A stretch of 64,000 nt of DNA from Rhipidocladum racemiflorum. Lineage: Eukaryota > Streptophyta > Magnoliopsida > Poales > Poaceae. Below, piece by piece: positions 45,632 through 57,481 of the stretch (position 1 is its first letter; every line of letters begins with the position of its first letter). The position numbers were made by a program, and so were the translations under genes. Where the stretch lies: the NCBI GenBank assembly GCA_036346355.1, contig CM070570.1:50545592-50609591 (forward strand), in the 5' to 3' direction. Under the pieces are notes generated by a model. It did no database searches. It was not told where the DNA came from and saw only the letters and a list, made by a program, of their open reading frames with translations.

Positions 45632-46869
45632 ATGGTGAACACCCGTGGAAACTTTGGAAGCAATGGGAGTGGATCTCGCCCAGCAGAAAACCCCAATGAT
45701 GGAGCACCAAAGACCGCCACCGGATATGCAGAATTTCGGAGCGTTTCTTGCTGCCCAGACTCGATTGATGCATGCTATGATGCAACAAATGCAGCACGCC
45801 ATCGCTCAGGCCACTGCTAATCAAGTTAATCAGGGACCACGCCAGAATACAAGGCTGTCAGAGTTCATGAGGACTCACCCACCCACTTTCTCTGGGAATG
45901 CCAATCCATTGGAGGCCGATGATTGGTTAAGATCAATCGAGAGGAAGCTACACATAGCTCAATGCATAGGAAATGAGAAGGTACTCTACGCTTCTCATCA
46001 CCGGAAGGAACAATTACGAATGGTGGGAGAACTTCGTGCCACGCAGAGAACCCTCAAGATATCACTTGGGAAGAGTTCACGGTGCATTCGACAAGATATC
46101 ACGTGCTGAAGGAATCATGGACCTTAAGAAGGAGGAGTTCAGAGCATGAAGCAAGGTAATCACCGATGGCCGACTACCCGAACAAGTTCACACTAGCACG
46201 CCACGCACCGAGGATGTAGCGACGGATAAATCCAGGCAGTACCTCGTTTTATGAAGGGACTTAACTCAGGATTGCAAGTTGGGTTGATCACCCACACCTT
46301 TCCAGATTTCCAAGAGTTGGTGAATAAGGCGCTTATTCTTGAGGACAAGCGCAAGGAACCGGATGAGAACAGAAGCGCAGGATGCAACAAAGAAGGATCA
46401 CGCCAGGAACGCATAGCGGCGCTTGAGAGTTGCACCAAATCAATTCTTCAGATTCCAACCACGAGAATGCAACAAGGACACCCTCAAAGACCAAGACTCC
46501 GCCAATCGAACTATCGGACCTCAGCCCCGCTAGAAACACTACTCCGTGCAACAAGAAGGAACAAAGGAGACGCTGCATAAATCAAGAACGAGCCAGACAC
46601 TTTGCCAACAGCTTGTCCGAAGAAGACAGCAGGAGCGACTCCGGGCCGCTTCAACCTAGGAACCACCCCAGCTAGGACGCCAAAGCACAGTGAGCCACAC
46701 CAGGCCGTGGTGAGACGCCGAGTCAACCATGTCACCGCAGATGCACCTGCAGAATGCTACTGACGTCGTCTTGGGTAAGTTACTTGTTAACTCGATACAC
46801 CTGCTTGATTTTGTTTGACTCTGGAGCTTCGCATTCGTTTGTTTCGCAAGGCTTTGCTGCTAGAAATGA
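45632..46869 (+). pseudogene. Gypsy-B gag and start of protease, copy 2 (truncated)
   Basis: Second copy of gag (MVNTRGNFGSNGSG at 45632; FMRTHPPTFSGNANPLEADD) with a different set of frame breaks from copy 1 (near 45700, 46000, 46240). It continues to the protease start (LFDSGASHSFVSQGFAARND near 46815-46870), then joins directly to LTR3 sequence. The rest of pol is deleted. Confidence 0.85.
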
Positions 46870-46992
46870 CTTGATAGTATCGTTTGGTATGATTGTGATA
46901 TATACCGATGTTAAGACTGTGTGCACTAGCGCGTTCCTGGACTAGTGCTGAATACACAGAGGGTCCGGATTTGCAAATTCGGGGTCCCGACA
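46870..46992 (+). repeat. Gypsy-B LTR3 remnant (last about 122 bp)
   Basis: Starts ttgatagtatcgtttggt and ends ggtcccgaca. It appears identical to the end of LTR2. The junction with copy 2 lies in a shared actt(t)gat, a microhomology of about 5 bases. Confidence 0.88.
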
Positions 46993-46997
46993 ACGAC

Positions 46998-47354
46998 ATT
47001 CTTGTCTATTCCAAGAGCAGAAAAGAGCATGAAGATCATCTGCGGATAGTCTTGGAAACACTAAGAGAGCATCAGCTGTATGCTAAGTTTAGTAAGTGTG
47101 GCTTCTGGCTGAAGGAAGTATCTTTCCTGGGGCATATCATTTCTGCTGCAGGAGTAGCAGTAGATCCAACGAAAGTGAGAGATGTTGTGAATTGGACACC
47201 ACCCAAGTCAGTCCCGGAGATCCGAAGTTTTCTTGGATTAGCTGGTTATTATCGGAGATTCATTGAAGGTTTCTCGAAGATAGCCATACCTCTTACCCAA
47301 CTTCTGAAAAAGGAAAAGAAGTTTGAATGGACGAAAACGTGTGAGCAAAGTTTT
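46998..47354 (+). pseudogene. Gypsy-A pol, middle part: end of RT
   Basis: Resumes exactly where 33256 stopped: [20 protein letters not shown], then [38 protein letters not shown], and the RT/RNase H connection [14 protein letters not shown]. It is open throughout. At 47354 it passes abruptly into minus-oriented LTR sequence, while its true continuation (RNase H) is on the minus strand at 29753 and below. Confidence 0.92.
47311..47354 (+). repeat. Inversion junction repeat, right copy (44 bp)
   Basis: Identical in inverted orientation to 29754-29797. Confidence 0.92.
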
Positions 47355-48693
47355 AAGCGTTTGAAGTTGAATTGGAAGGAAAATTCGAAAAAAAAAGAAA
47401 AGGTTACTGTAGCTGCTACAGTACTCGCGAAAACAGTGCATGGGGAGTCCAGTACGCACGCAGGCTAGGGTTTGCTTTAGAAATTTTTGATTCTTGCAAG
47501 GAAGGGATGGCGGAGTTGAAGAAGGAGATCACCGGAAAGGTTTCGACGACGCGAATCCAATGGTGGTGTCGGATTTTGGAATGGATCACCGGAGTGGATG
47601 AATTTGGCGAAGAACCGAGGTGTGGCCGAACGTGCTCAACTCCAAAATTCGGGACCAAACCTTAATGAAACATGAAATTGGTTGAGGGGTTAGTTGTGTA
47701 GCATCAATGCGCACGCAAGGAAACAATCGGTGTCGAGTTTGGCTCACCGGAGAGAGAGATACGGTGACACAAGATGAAGAACACCCCGATGAAGGTTTCT
47801 TCGATCTCACAGGCAGATGGAGAGGAATGATGGCAAATGGTTGGTACCCACGCGTGAGGGACGTCGGTACGAAGATATAGGAGGCGACGGTGCGGCGTTT
47901 GGGGAAGAAACGGCCGAGTAATTGCAAGTTGAATGCATTTCGGTTTTTGGTGAAATGCACCGGCTACAGGGAATATGAAGATGAATGGTCTCCATGGATG
48001 GAAGCTCCTTGTCGATACGTTTCCAACGGATCCGGCGGTTCGCGATTTGGAGCAAAAATGAAGAAGTTATGAAGGAGTGAGTGGAGGAAGCCATTGATGG
48101 AGCTTGCTGTTTTTCCTCTGGACAGAACGATCGGTTTGTGGGGAAGATGAACAGTAACGCAACACTACAGTACACGGTGCTACAGTACCGCCACGTGTCA
48201 CTTTCCTATTGGCCCCCTTTTACGTAAACGTTCCGCCCTAGAGAAAAATTAGGAAAAATGGCCTAAAAATTCCGGAAAAATTCCTATAGCCATTTTAGAA
48301 TATTTAGAACTCAACGGAACTGGTTTGGTTGAATTTGGATGAAATTTGTGGAATTAAATATTCCAGAGCGAATTGTGGGCATTAAACAAAAGCCGCGCGC
48401 GATAAAATAGCAACGGAGGTCCAAAAATTCGGGGATAAATTCCTAAAATCATTTTGGAATATTTGGGAAATTTTAGAAGTGGTTTGGAGATTTTTAGAAC
48501 ATTTTTGGACTCGGGTGAAATTTAGAATCTGGCGTAACCGGAAAACTCGATTTTTAAATGGGAGGGAAATTGAATCACGATTTTGGACTGGAAAGGATGC
48601 CAGGTAAATACAAACACCGGGGAAACTCCAAACTTTGAATTTACTTTATTTAAATTAGGTTTTTCTCCAGAAGGCGAAAATCAGGATGTTATA
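47355..48693 (-). repeat. Gypsy-A 5' LTR, 5' part only (1339 bp)
   Basis: Minus-strand start TATAACATCC at 48693 (TG mutated to TA). It corresponds to 16379-17201 plus 27233-27749 of the other LTR. The remaining about 1.84 kb of LTR 3' end and the primer binding site are missing at the inversion junction. It includes the unoccupied Sirevirus target acggt (48174-48178). Confidence 0.92.
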
Positions 48694-48698
48694 GAGAC

Positions 48699-48957
48699 TT
48701 ATAAGGAATATGTGACATCGATTAGCAAAGTGAAGGAATACTTAGGATACTAATTCAGGTGTCCATATGAGTCGTATATGTCCTTCTGTGACTTCTCAAA
48801 CTCAATAATTTTAAGAGCCACATCATCATACTTTTCAACACCTGTGTCAACAAAGGTCGTACGGTGAAGTATGACATAACATTACTTCCCCAGGTCTTAT
48901 TGACTTTTCCAGTGGATTTTGTCTAAAGATCTACCACATGCTTCGGGATGCGATAGT
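48699..48957 (-). pseudogene. Continuation of the old copia relic
   Basis: This is the far flank of Gypsy-A, so by position it belongs to the copia that ends at 14532. Only weak coding signal remains (for example IEFEKSQKDIYDSYGHLN on the minus strand). It is cut by the LTR starting about 48958. Confidence 0.45.
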
Positions 48958-50911
48958 TTATCAGGACCCGAATATGCAAATCCGGACCCTCTGTGTATTC
49001 AGCACTAGTCTAGGATCACGCTAGTGCACACAGTCTCAACACAGATGAAATATCACAATCATATAGCAGAATAATAAAAATAACTCAATTATAAAATATA
49101 AACTATTGAACAACCTTAAGGTCAACCTTACATTTGTGAGGCCTTGACGGCTTCAACTCTAAAAAAGCAGCAGCAGAACGAAGAACGTCGGTGAATCCCA
49201 TCAATATGCCACAGGCAACTGACAAGGTTCAACTCCTAAATAATTGCCTCTTCGCGTAACTCCTTCTTCGAGGGTGTAAACTTCTTCTCACTGGTGATTT
49301 TGATTGTTGCAAGGGTAAGTACATAAAGCACTCAGCAAGTCATGCACAGAATGCAAGTCTAATAACTACATGCATGGATTATTCCAAGTGATGGGCTGAA
49401 TGGTTATTTTTGCGGTAAAGCAACATTCACAAATAAACGTAATAGATTGTAAAGCAGTAAAACAAGTAATAATAGTAATAGATTTCACAGCTATTTTACA
49501 AGTAAAACATTCCACATTCTTAACCAGTTCTCACTTTTCCACAGGCAACCTGCCTCGAAGCCCAAGTTCAATTTTATGAAAATCTAACCGTTGACTGTAA
49601 TCCTCAAGCATTGTCCAATACCGTGGACACGGCTATTCGAATAGTTTTGACACTCTACAGAGGTTATACACTTTACCCACAAGATATAATTAACTCACCA
49701 CGTCAGCCATGAATCTCCATACGAGAGTATGCGAATGAGTGATCATAACAAATCCTTTACAATGCTCTGTCTAAACCCAGTACTGCCCGCTAAGGTTTCA
49801 ACACTGAAGTGACTGGTTACCACAATCATGGTCCCCCTCTTGCGCCATGTGAGCCTACTTGTAAACCCGGGTCTCACACCACCACGACAGTACCAAAATC
49901 TAGACATCACAAATTAGTCAGCTAGGTTTGTCCCATTCAAGACTTATGGTTGTATGTTTGACTCGGCTCAAATTCTTGCAAGGTTAAGTCCTTAGGGTGA
50001 CCAGGACAAGACTACACTAATAGAAAACCATTTCACCATCACTAAAATCACCACCGCTAATCTGGCCCACCATAATTCTTGCCACTTGCGCCAGTCCAAA
50101 TCATTTTATCACCCCAGTTGATATTGCGCAACACAATTGCAACAACAACTCAACATCCTTGAAGAAGCACGAAGGCCTCCACATATCAACATCATCGTGT
50201 TGGCAACACGTCACACCATTTCAAAATACATTGCATATTCCATTAATCAATATTGACCTTTATATTTCCAAAATGACGTCACTGACCCGTTGCAAGTCTA
50301 AGCACACTAATACGTTCTATCTAACCCATGTTGGCAATTCATTAGCTACCAACTATTAATCAACAATCCTAGGGTGACAAATGAATCATGGCATACAAAT
50401 AGTGACAAGGTGGCAATAACAAATAGGTTGATTATCTAATCCCAAATTAATTGAAATCAGTTTAACTTAAACTAGCATGCAATAATTTGAAACAACATAA
50501 CTTTGAAAACATGGGATCAATATGGTCAAAGCACAACTTGACTGGCCCTTGCTATTTTTATTGTTCTTTACTCTTTATATTCGATTCTTGATCCTTGATC
50601 TTCAATCTTCACTTCCTTGATCTTCAACTCCGTAGAACGACTTCCGAAAGACGCGTCTAACAATTAAAGAAACATAAATACAACAAAACTCAAAAGGTGA
50701 ATCAAGTAAACCCCAAATTAAGAACGAATAGCATTGAATCAAAAGGGCTTAGATGAAATTAGGAACTTGAATGGATTAGATCGAAGATTAGATAAAAGAG
50801 AACGAGCTTTCGGAAGATATCCCAAAAAGAGAGACTAATAACTGAGAAAAAAAGAATAATATTCCAAAGAATGTTTCTTCTGAAGTTATTATCTTGATTG
50901 GACGGACAATG
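48958..50911 (-). repeat. Gypsy-B-family LTR, 3' portion (older copy)
   Basis: Reverse complement of the last two kilobases of a Gypsy-B-type LTR: caggacccgaatatgcaaat at 48961, then caccctctgtgtattcagca-like text, agtactcagcaagtcatgca (49328), and gacacggctattcgaatagt (49627). It diverges clearly from LTR1 and LTR2. The 5' third is missing; it stops at the next LTR. Confidence 0.8.
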
Positions 50912-53900
50912 TGTCGGTACCCGAATTTGCAAATCCGGACCTCTGTGTATTCAGCACTAGTCCAGGATCACGTTAGTGCACACAGTCTCAACATCGGTAA
51001 ATATCACAATCATACACATCGATAGTAATAAAGATCTTTAATTAATTAACCAAACTGGTTGCTCGACCTTATGGTCAAGTTACAAAGATAAGCCACACAG
51101 AGCGAAAACTTATTAAGTAAATAAATTGCAGCGGAATAAAATAGATTTCGTTGCGCCATCCAGTATACCACTGGCAACTGACTGGGCTCGCTCCCTAGGT
51201 AGACGGTTCCTCCTGAAGTTCTTCCTCCAAAGCTGGCGTCGCTTCTCCTTCAACTGATGTTGTATTATGGCTAGGTTGAGTACTTGGTACTCAACAAGTC
51301 ATGCACAGAATGCAAACTAATATTCTATATGCATGGCTTATTACAAAGGATAGGCTAACAGGTACATTTGCAGTAAAACAGCAGTTAACAAGTAGCGTAA
51401 GTAGATTCGAAAGCAGTAAAGGTAAATTTAACCCAACCAAACTTTCCAAGACCGAGTTGTTTTCATGAAAGTCTAACCCTTGACTGTAATCTCCGAGCAA
51501 TGTCCAGTGCCGCGGACACGGCGATTCGAATATATTTTACACTCTGCAGAGGTTATACACTTTACCCACAAGATACAGTCAAACACCACGAAGGCGAGTG
51601 ATCGTAACAAAGCATTTCAGAGATCGCAAACTATACAAGTGAGCCTCTCCGGTTTCTATCATACACCATCCTTTCCCTTAACAGAGGCGAAGTATGGGAC
51701 CAACATACCGTTGGACGGGTACCATGCCGTGGCGTTGGTACGCTCCCCTTTCAAGCTACACAAAAGGTGTAGTTGACACCCCGAGGTTTCACATGCAAGT
51801 TATTAGTAGCTTACTCAACTAGGTCCGTCCCATTGCAGACATGTGGTTGCACGTTTGACTCAGATCAAAGGCTTGCAAGGTTAAGTCCTTAGGATGACCA
51901 GGGCAACACTACCCGAAGATCCAAACGACGTCCCCGGTGCCACTCATGGCCCACCATAACATTCTTGCCACTTGCCCCGGTCTAAATCTATTTATCAAAC
52001 CCGGCTGATTACCATGCACCACGTGCCATCATCATCATCACAACACATGGTACTTCTCCGAAACAGGTTCAATATCTCATTAAGTCAAGATTAACATTTG
52101 ATTGTCCGAAATCATGTCATGTGCACGTAGCAGGTCTAAGCAATATACTACGACGGTCTATGTACCCAATGTTGGCAATTTAATAATGCCGAACTAATTA
52201 TTCCACAATTAAGGTGACAAGGGTTCATGGCACATAATTAAATAGTCAAGGTGTCATACTGCAATTTGGCATTTATCTAAATCCCAGAAATAATTTAAAC
52301 AATTTTTAATTAAATTAGCATGCAATAATTTAAATTAAATTAATTTCAAAAATGGGATCAATATGGTCAAAGCATAACTTACCTTCAAAAAGTACTTGAT
52401 CTTGGTCTTGAGCTGGCTCCTGGGTCAACACTTCACCTTCGAAGCCCTCAGGTACTTTAACGTCTACTCGTAATGCGTGCAATTAGCAATAAATAAATAA
52501 ATAGTGGGAAAAAAGTATCCAAAAATTCAAATAAGGTTCATAAAAGAGAGGGCATGATTTTACAAATTTTTAGAAACTTGAATCGCCCAAATCGGAGTTA
52601 AAATGCAAAAGTTATAATTGTTTAAAGTTTAAAGAATCTACTAATTAAATATAAATGGAGAAAATTCCATATTAAAAAATTAATTAAAATTCATATTTGA
52701 GTAGATCTCAATTTTATAAAAATTTAGAAATTGGAATCGTTCAAATCGGAGTTAAAACGCAAAAGTTATAAGCGTTTGAAGTTTGAAATTTCAAATAAAA
52801 GAATAAACCTAATTAATTCATTTATTTTTCTATTGAAAAATCCGGATTTATGACGTCAACTGACGTCAGCACGGGATTTGATTTTCCACCGAATTATTTT
52901 TCTATTGAAAAATCGATTTATTGCGTCAGCATGACGTCAGCGGGCCCATGGACTAGGTCCACGGCTCGGGTTTGGCTCACAGTGGACCCGGCCCACGGGC
53001 ACGTGTCTCACGGACATGTGGGACCCCTCGGGTGACTTCAGCGTGATGTCATAGATGAAGTCATGGAGTCGTTGGCCAACACGTGACACGCTGGCTCACG
53101 GCGCCACGCTGCGTGGCGTCGGGCCGGCATCGCCGGCCGATCGTGCCGGTTCGGCTCCCGCGCACTTGGCTAGATCCCGGCCGTTGATTTGAAAATCAAT
53201 GGCCCAGATTGGATCTGGATCGTGCACGTTTGGGGTAACGTGGCACGATCTGAGCCGTACGATTCGGATCGGACGGCTACGATTGGATCGGGTTTCACCG
53301 CGTCATGGGGGCGACGCGGCATGTCTCGGATGGCGACGCGTGGCACGATCTACGCCGTTCGATTTTGATCGAACGGCTGAGATTACATCTAACGCTTCAA
53401 CGCGGGTTAACCTTAACCGTACGATCTAGATCTAACGGCTGGGATCTAACCAAGCACGGTGCGGTTACGGTCTACGTGGCTCAATCTTGTGCGTTGGATC
53501 TAGATCCAACGGCTGAGATTGGATCTAAATACCGCAACGTGGATTCCGTTACGGTGATGTGGACGAACGTGGGTTGTTGGATCTAGATCTAACGGTCTAG
53601 ATCTAATATGGTTTTCTACGGTCAAGGGGTGACGTGGACTCACCGTGGCTGTGCGATGAAGATCTGACGGCGGATAGAGCTCAAGGTCGACGATGGTGAC
53701 GCGGCGGAGCTGGGTTACTGGTGCTGGGGACGATGACACGACCAACGTTGTTTGGGCGCAACTCCGACGAGGTGAGTGGTACCCCCAGGCACGGCTCATC
53801 GCGATGGTTCCGGATTTGGGTTCGGTGACGGCGGACGATGCGACAATCGGTGGAAAACCACGGCGGATGGCAAATCCAACTACAGCGAGCTCTTGCGGGC

Positions 53901-54288
53901 TAACGGCGGCGGCTTGACCTCGACGGGTTAGGGCTACGGGTGTGCATGGAAGAGAGCTTCACGGTAGGGGTGGCGGCGCATTAAATAGGGGCCTCAGCTT
54001 CCGTGAAATTCACAGAAACCGAGGTCCACACGCGAGCGGCGGCGGAGTCCGGCGGGGACTCGGACTGGGTGACGTGGATGCACGCGGGGCATCCACGTGG
54101 CATGATCAATGGCTCGGATCGGGCGGGTGCGAACGGGTCGGGTCTGGCTCCCACGTGGGTGGCATGGCGCAATCGCGGCCGTTGGATCTCGATCCAACGG
54201 TCGCACAGGTTAGGGTTTCGTCGAGTTCGTGTCGGACTCGAACTCGAGTTTGACTCGGGTTCGGTCGGTGGAACAATACAAACCCACA
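50912..54288 (-). repeat. Gypsy-B-family LTR, nearly full length
   Basis: Begins TGTCGGTACCCGAATTTGC on the plus strand (the LTR 3' end) and runs to a GC-rich part with palindromes (53179-53205, 53492-53511, 54179-54200) and gtgacgtcagc boxes. It includes the acidic reading frame (52381-52464, minus). The AT-rich first about 300 bases of the family LTR are absent. A possible imperfect TSD is caatg (50907-50911) versus caata after 54288. Confidence 0.82.
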
Positions 54289-54654
54289 TCCTTTGGTCTT
54301 CAATCCAGGTCCCAAAGCCCGCCCATACACAGTGTACTCGGGTGCATAGGTGAAGCTGGCTCTCCAGAGCATGTCCCTGAGGAGGGAAGAAAACCGTCCA
54401 CATCCTCAGCGCGGGTAACCATGACCAAAGGACCGTGGTTCATCTAGTATTTTGGAAAAGAGAAGATGAGTCAGAAAACAATTTCGCTCTATCAAATGAA
54501 CATAAAGATGAGTCAGAGAGCTAAGATGGATGAGGAACAAAAGAACTGCACAATGCTATTAGTTCCAAAATTAATTGATAAGCAAAAATAGTTTTGACTC
54601 AACAAGTCCTAAGCCAGTCGACCATGCTACATTCTAACCTGCAGTTAGTATAGA
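54289..54654 (-). other. Leader-like remnant adjoining a primer binding site
   Basis: Lies on the inner (minus-downstream) side of the primer binding site at 54655, so it should be leader of a further Gypsy-C copy that is otherwise deleted. No gag is recognisable. The part nearest 54289 may instead belong to the older flanking LTR. Confidence 0.45.
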
Positions 54655-54666
54655 GCTCTGATACCA
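54655..54666 (-). other. Primer binding site, initiator Met-tRNA (Gypsy-C family)
   Basis: Minus strand TGGTATCAGAGC, four bases beyond the LTR end at 54671. Confidence 0.88.
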
Positions 54667-55692
54667 AGACTGTGGGGACCTGTCCCTGGGACTCCACTGA
54701 TTCACTTGGTAGCACCGCACAGCCCAAGTAAATCAAGGGAACCTCGAGCGGCCCGCCTATATGCCCGTGTTGGTCCCAGGAAAGTTCACCAACACGCATT
54801 GCAATGCATAACAGTTTGTATCACAACTCATACACAATTAACGGAAGCATAAGCATAATTACATACAAAAGCTGGACTGTTGTCCAAAACGACATACATA
54901 GTAGTTTTACATCAAAGTAGCAGCGGAAAACATAAATGAACGAAAAAAGGCCAGCGTAGTATGCCATAGACCCTCAGGCCACCGACTGGAAGTAAGAACG
55001 TGCCCCTAAGCGTTAGCATCATCGAAATCTGCCCGATAAAGATCTCTGGACAGTGCCTCATCCTCACCTGCAGCAAGTGGACAATCCGTTTGAGTACAAA
55101 GAGTGTACTCGCGCAATAATATAAGTGGTACTCTGAGTTCTAACTACATGTGGTGGCTTCCTCACAAGAAAGGCACCGGGTTAATTTCAGCGTAAAGCAA
55201 TATTTAGAGTAAAAACATAGCCACGTATAGATGGAAATTGCGGTTTGCTAAACATTTAAAAAGTCTAATACATAATATAACATCAGCATCATCATCTTCA
55301 TCTCATGCCTTCCAGCATTCTCCGGCACATGAGTTCGAGGCTCATGTCCGCTTACGCCCACGGATACTCCAATATCTGTGAAGTTCCTTCCACGAGTACT
55401 CCAATACTCGCGAAGTTCTCCCCATGAGTACTCCAATACTCATGAGACTCGGTTTTCCCAAACCATCCATTCTTACCCGGCCCTTAACACTCACCCAGAC
55501 TGACAACTTAAGTGATCGTCCTTAACCATGGATGCGGCTATCCGAATAGTTTATTCTCTGCAGAGGTACGACTTTACCCACACGACACGCCACACTCGTA
55601 AGCCAAGCTATGAGCACATTCCCTTTGATGTGCCAGCTGAGGTAAACGTGACAAATCCATTTTCCAGAATGCATGGTAGTGCATCTAAACCA

Positions 55693-56237
55693 CCCGGGTG
55701 TAGGGGTGGCAATGGGGACCCGTTCCCCGATCCCCGGCGGGGAATTCCTCTATTAGGGGACGGGTATTGGAAGGAATCGTTCCCCGCGGGGATGAAAACG
55801 GGGAAAATTATTCCCCCGTCGGGGATGGCGGGAACGGGGACGGGGAATTTTTTCCCCCGCGGGGACCCGATTGGGGACCCGAATTTAGTTTAGTTCAATT
55901 TAGTTGTTAGATTGCAAATATATTCTCTAGCCCATCATATTCAAATTTTCAAAAATGGGACAACATAATCTTCAATGAATGCATGCATTCTTTTTCCTTG
56001 CCTCTTGATATGATTTTAGAGTTAAAATGGCTATAAGAGCTCTTCTATTTTATGAAATTTTCGCGGGGATGGGTCCCCGACGGGGCCTCGATACCCTAAC
56101 GGGGATGGGGACGGGGGGATTTTATCCCCCGAGATGGGGAACGGGGACGGGGATGGGGAAAATTTCGGGTCGCGGGGATGGGGACGGGGAGGCACTCCCC
56201 GGCGGGAAATGCCCCCGTTGCCACCCCTACCCGAGTG
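55693..56237. mobile_element. hAT-type MITE (55701-56229) with 8-bp TSD
   Basis: 529 bp with terminal inverted repeats: TAGGGGTGGCAATGGGGA at the left, and CCCCGTTGCCACCCCTA at the right. The flanking 8-bp duplications are CCCGGGTG (55693-55700) and CCCGAGTG (56230-56237), one mismatch. The interior is rich in ggggac/gtcccc runs with an AT-rich middle and no transposase. The TIR start and 8-bp TSD fit non-autonomous hAT elements. Confidence 0.9.
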
Positions 56238-57094
56238 ACTGTGACCCTCGATCCCGCGTGCCTAGTGCACTGTGTATGTGGATCATGGAATACACCCGTT
56301 ATTGAACATCCCTAACTCCACAAAGTTTGAGGGATTTCGAAGGATACTCTCGACACTCCACAAGGTTCGAGGAGATCCCGCGGACATTCCTTGACACTCT
56401 CCAAAGTTCAAGGAATTCCGAGTGCGCGTGGTTTAAATGTCCTAGTCATACACAAGTACTTGGGTAAGCTGGCCCCATAAACGACGTGTGGTTCGCACGA
56501 TAGTTACTCAAAAAGACGTTACCAGGATTTGATCCTTAAGATCCTTAACCAACATTGCTACAACATAACCACAATTGAACCATCATTATCATAATCAGCT
56601 TTGATCAACACGACCGATGGACTAAGTCCATCTATCGCGATTCCTAACGATGTTCTAAGCATGGCAAAGCAACTCGTACGAACCCATACATAATAATAAA
56701 CCAACCACCTAGGGCGAAAATGGTATACGAAAGGAATGGGGTGACAAGATAACATGTCAACAAGGTAGTAACTAAACATTCTACCCCAAATATACTTGTA
56801 ATTGAAAGTAAGCATGCAATTGACAATAACTTCAACATAATTTGCAATTAATAGGATCAAGTATGTTCAAGGAGTAAGGTAGTGCCTTGCTGCTCGCTCT
56901 TGACGTCGTAGGCGTAGTCGTACTCGGGGTTGTCTTCCGAAGCGTCGACACCTAACGAGAAATCCAATCGCAAAGGAATACAAATCAAGAAACCAATAAT
57001 AAACAACACAAGAGTACGCACAATCATGAATGAAATGCATCATGGTTATATTCCTAATCCTAGCATGTATATGAGAAGCAATTTATCCCTGTAC

Positions 57095-57481
57095 ATCCGG
57101 AGTATCCGGGTTTTCACCTGGAGTATCCGGGTTTTCACCTGGAGTATCCGGGTTGACCTACTCGGTTACTCGATTGCTGACTAAACCGGAGTATCCAGGT
57201 TATGTATCCGGAGTGTCCGGGTAATCCGGACTATCCGGGTTAAATACCCGGAGCATCCGGATTGGGTCTCTCTGTTACTTTTCTGGTTTCGCCTGACACG
57301 TCCGGAGTGTCCGGACATGACCCGGAGTGTCCGGGTTGGCACTCACGGTTTCAATGTTTCCAACCCATTCGGAGTGTCCGAATAACTTCCCGGATCGTCC
57401 GGACCGGGTTGCTCAGTCCCAGTTTACTCATATGCCCTAACGAATCTGGAGTGTCCGGACTAAAACCCCGGAGTATCTGGG
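57095..57481. repeat. Array of about 13 CCGGAGTRTCCGG-type palindromes
   Basis: About thirteen imperfect copies of CCGGAGTGTCCGG/CCGGAGTATCCGG (5-bp arms, 3-nt centre), in part as a direct 21-bp repeat (ggttttcacctggagtatcc), spaced 10-60 bp, within the Gypsy-C LTR. Confidence 0.88.

Larger units (their letters stand above)
33252..46997 (+). mobile_element. Gypsy-B: three-LTR tandem chromovirus insertion, TSD ACGAC
   Basis: From TGTAACACCCC (33257) to GTCCCGACA (46992), flanked by ACGAC at 33252-33256 and 46993-46997. Order: LTR1 33257-36687, internal 1 to 41687, LTR2 41688-45112, internal 2 (leader plus partial gag and protease) to about 46869, LTR3 remnant to 46992. One TSD pair for the whole array points to a single insertion later expanded by LTR recombination, then trimmed. 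Plus orientation. Confidence 0.92.
14533..48698 (-). mobile_element. Gypsy-A: Tekay-type chromovirus insertion with TSD GAGAC
   Basis: One insertion from 14538 (TGTGAGACCCCGG) to 48693 (GGATGTTATA), flanked by GAGAC at 14533-14537 and 48694-48698. On the minus strand the order is partial 5' LTR (48693-47355), inverted segment (47354-29798) carrying leader, gag and the first half of pol on the plus strand, second half of pol (29797-27762, minus), polypurine tract, and 3' LTR (27749-14538). Later insertions within it are the Sirevirus at 17202-27227 and Gypsy-B at 33257-46992. The C-terminal chromodomain and long LTRs place it in the Tekay/Del chromovirus clade. Confidence 0.9.

Noticed and set aside
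57095..57481. CRISPR-like appearance of the palindrome array
   Set aside because: Units are short, variably spaced and lie in an LTR of a plant element; there are no conserved spacers or cas genes.
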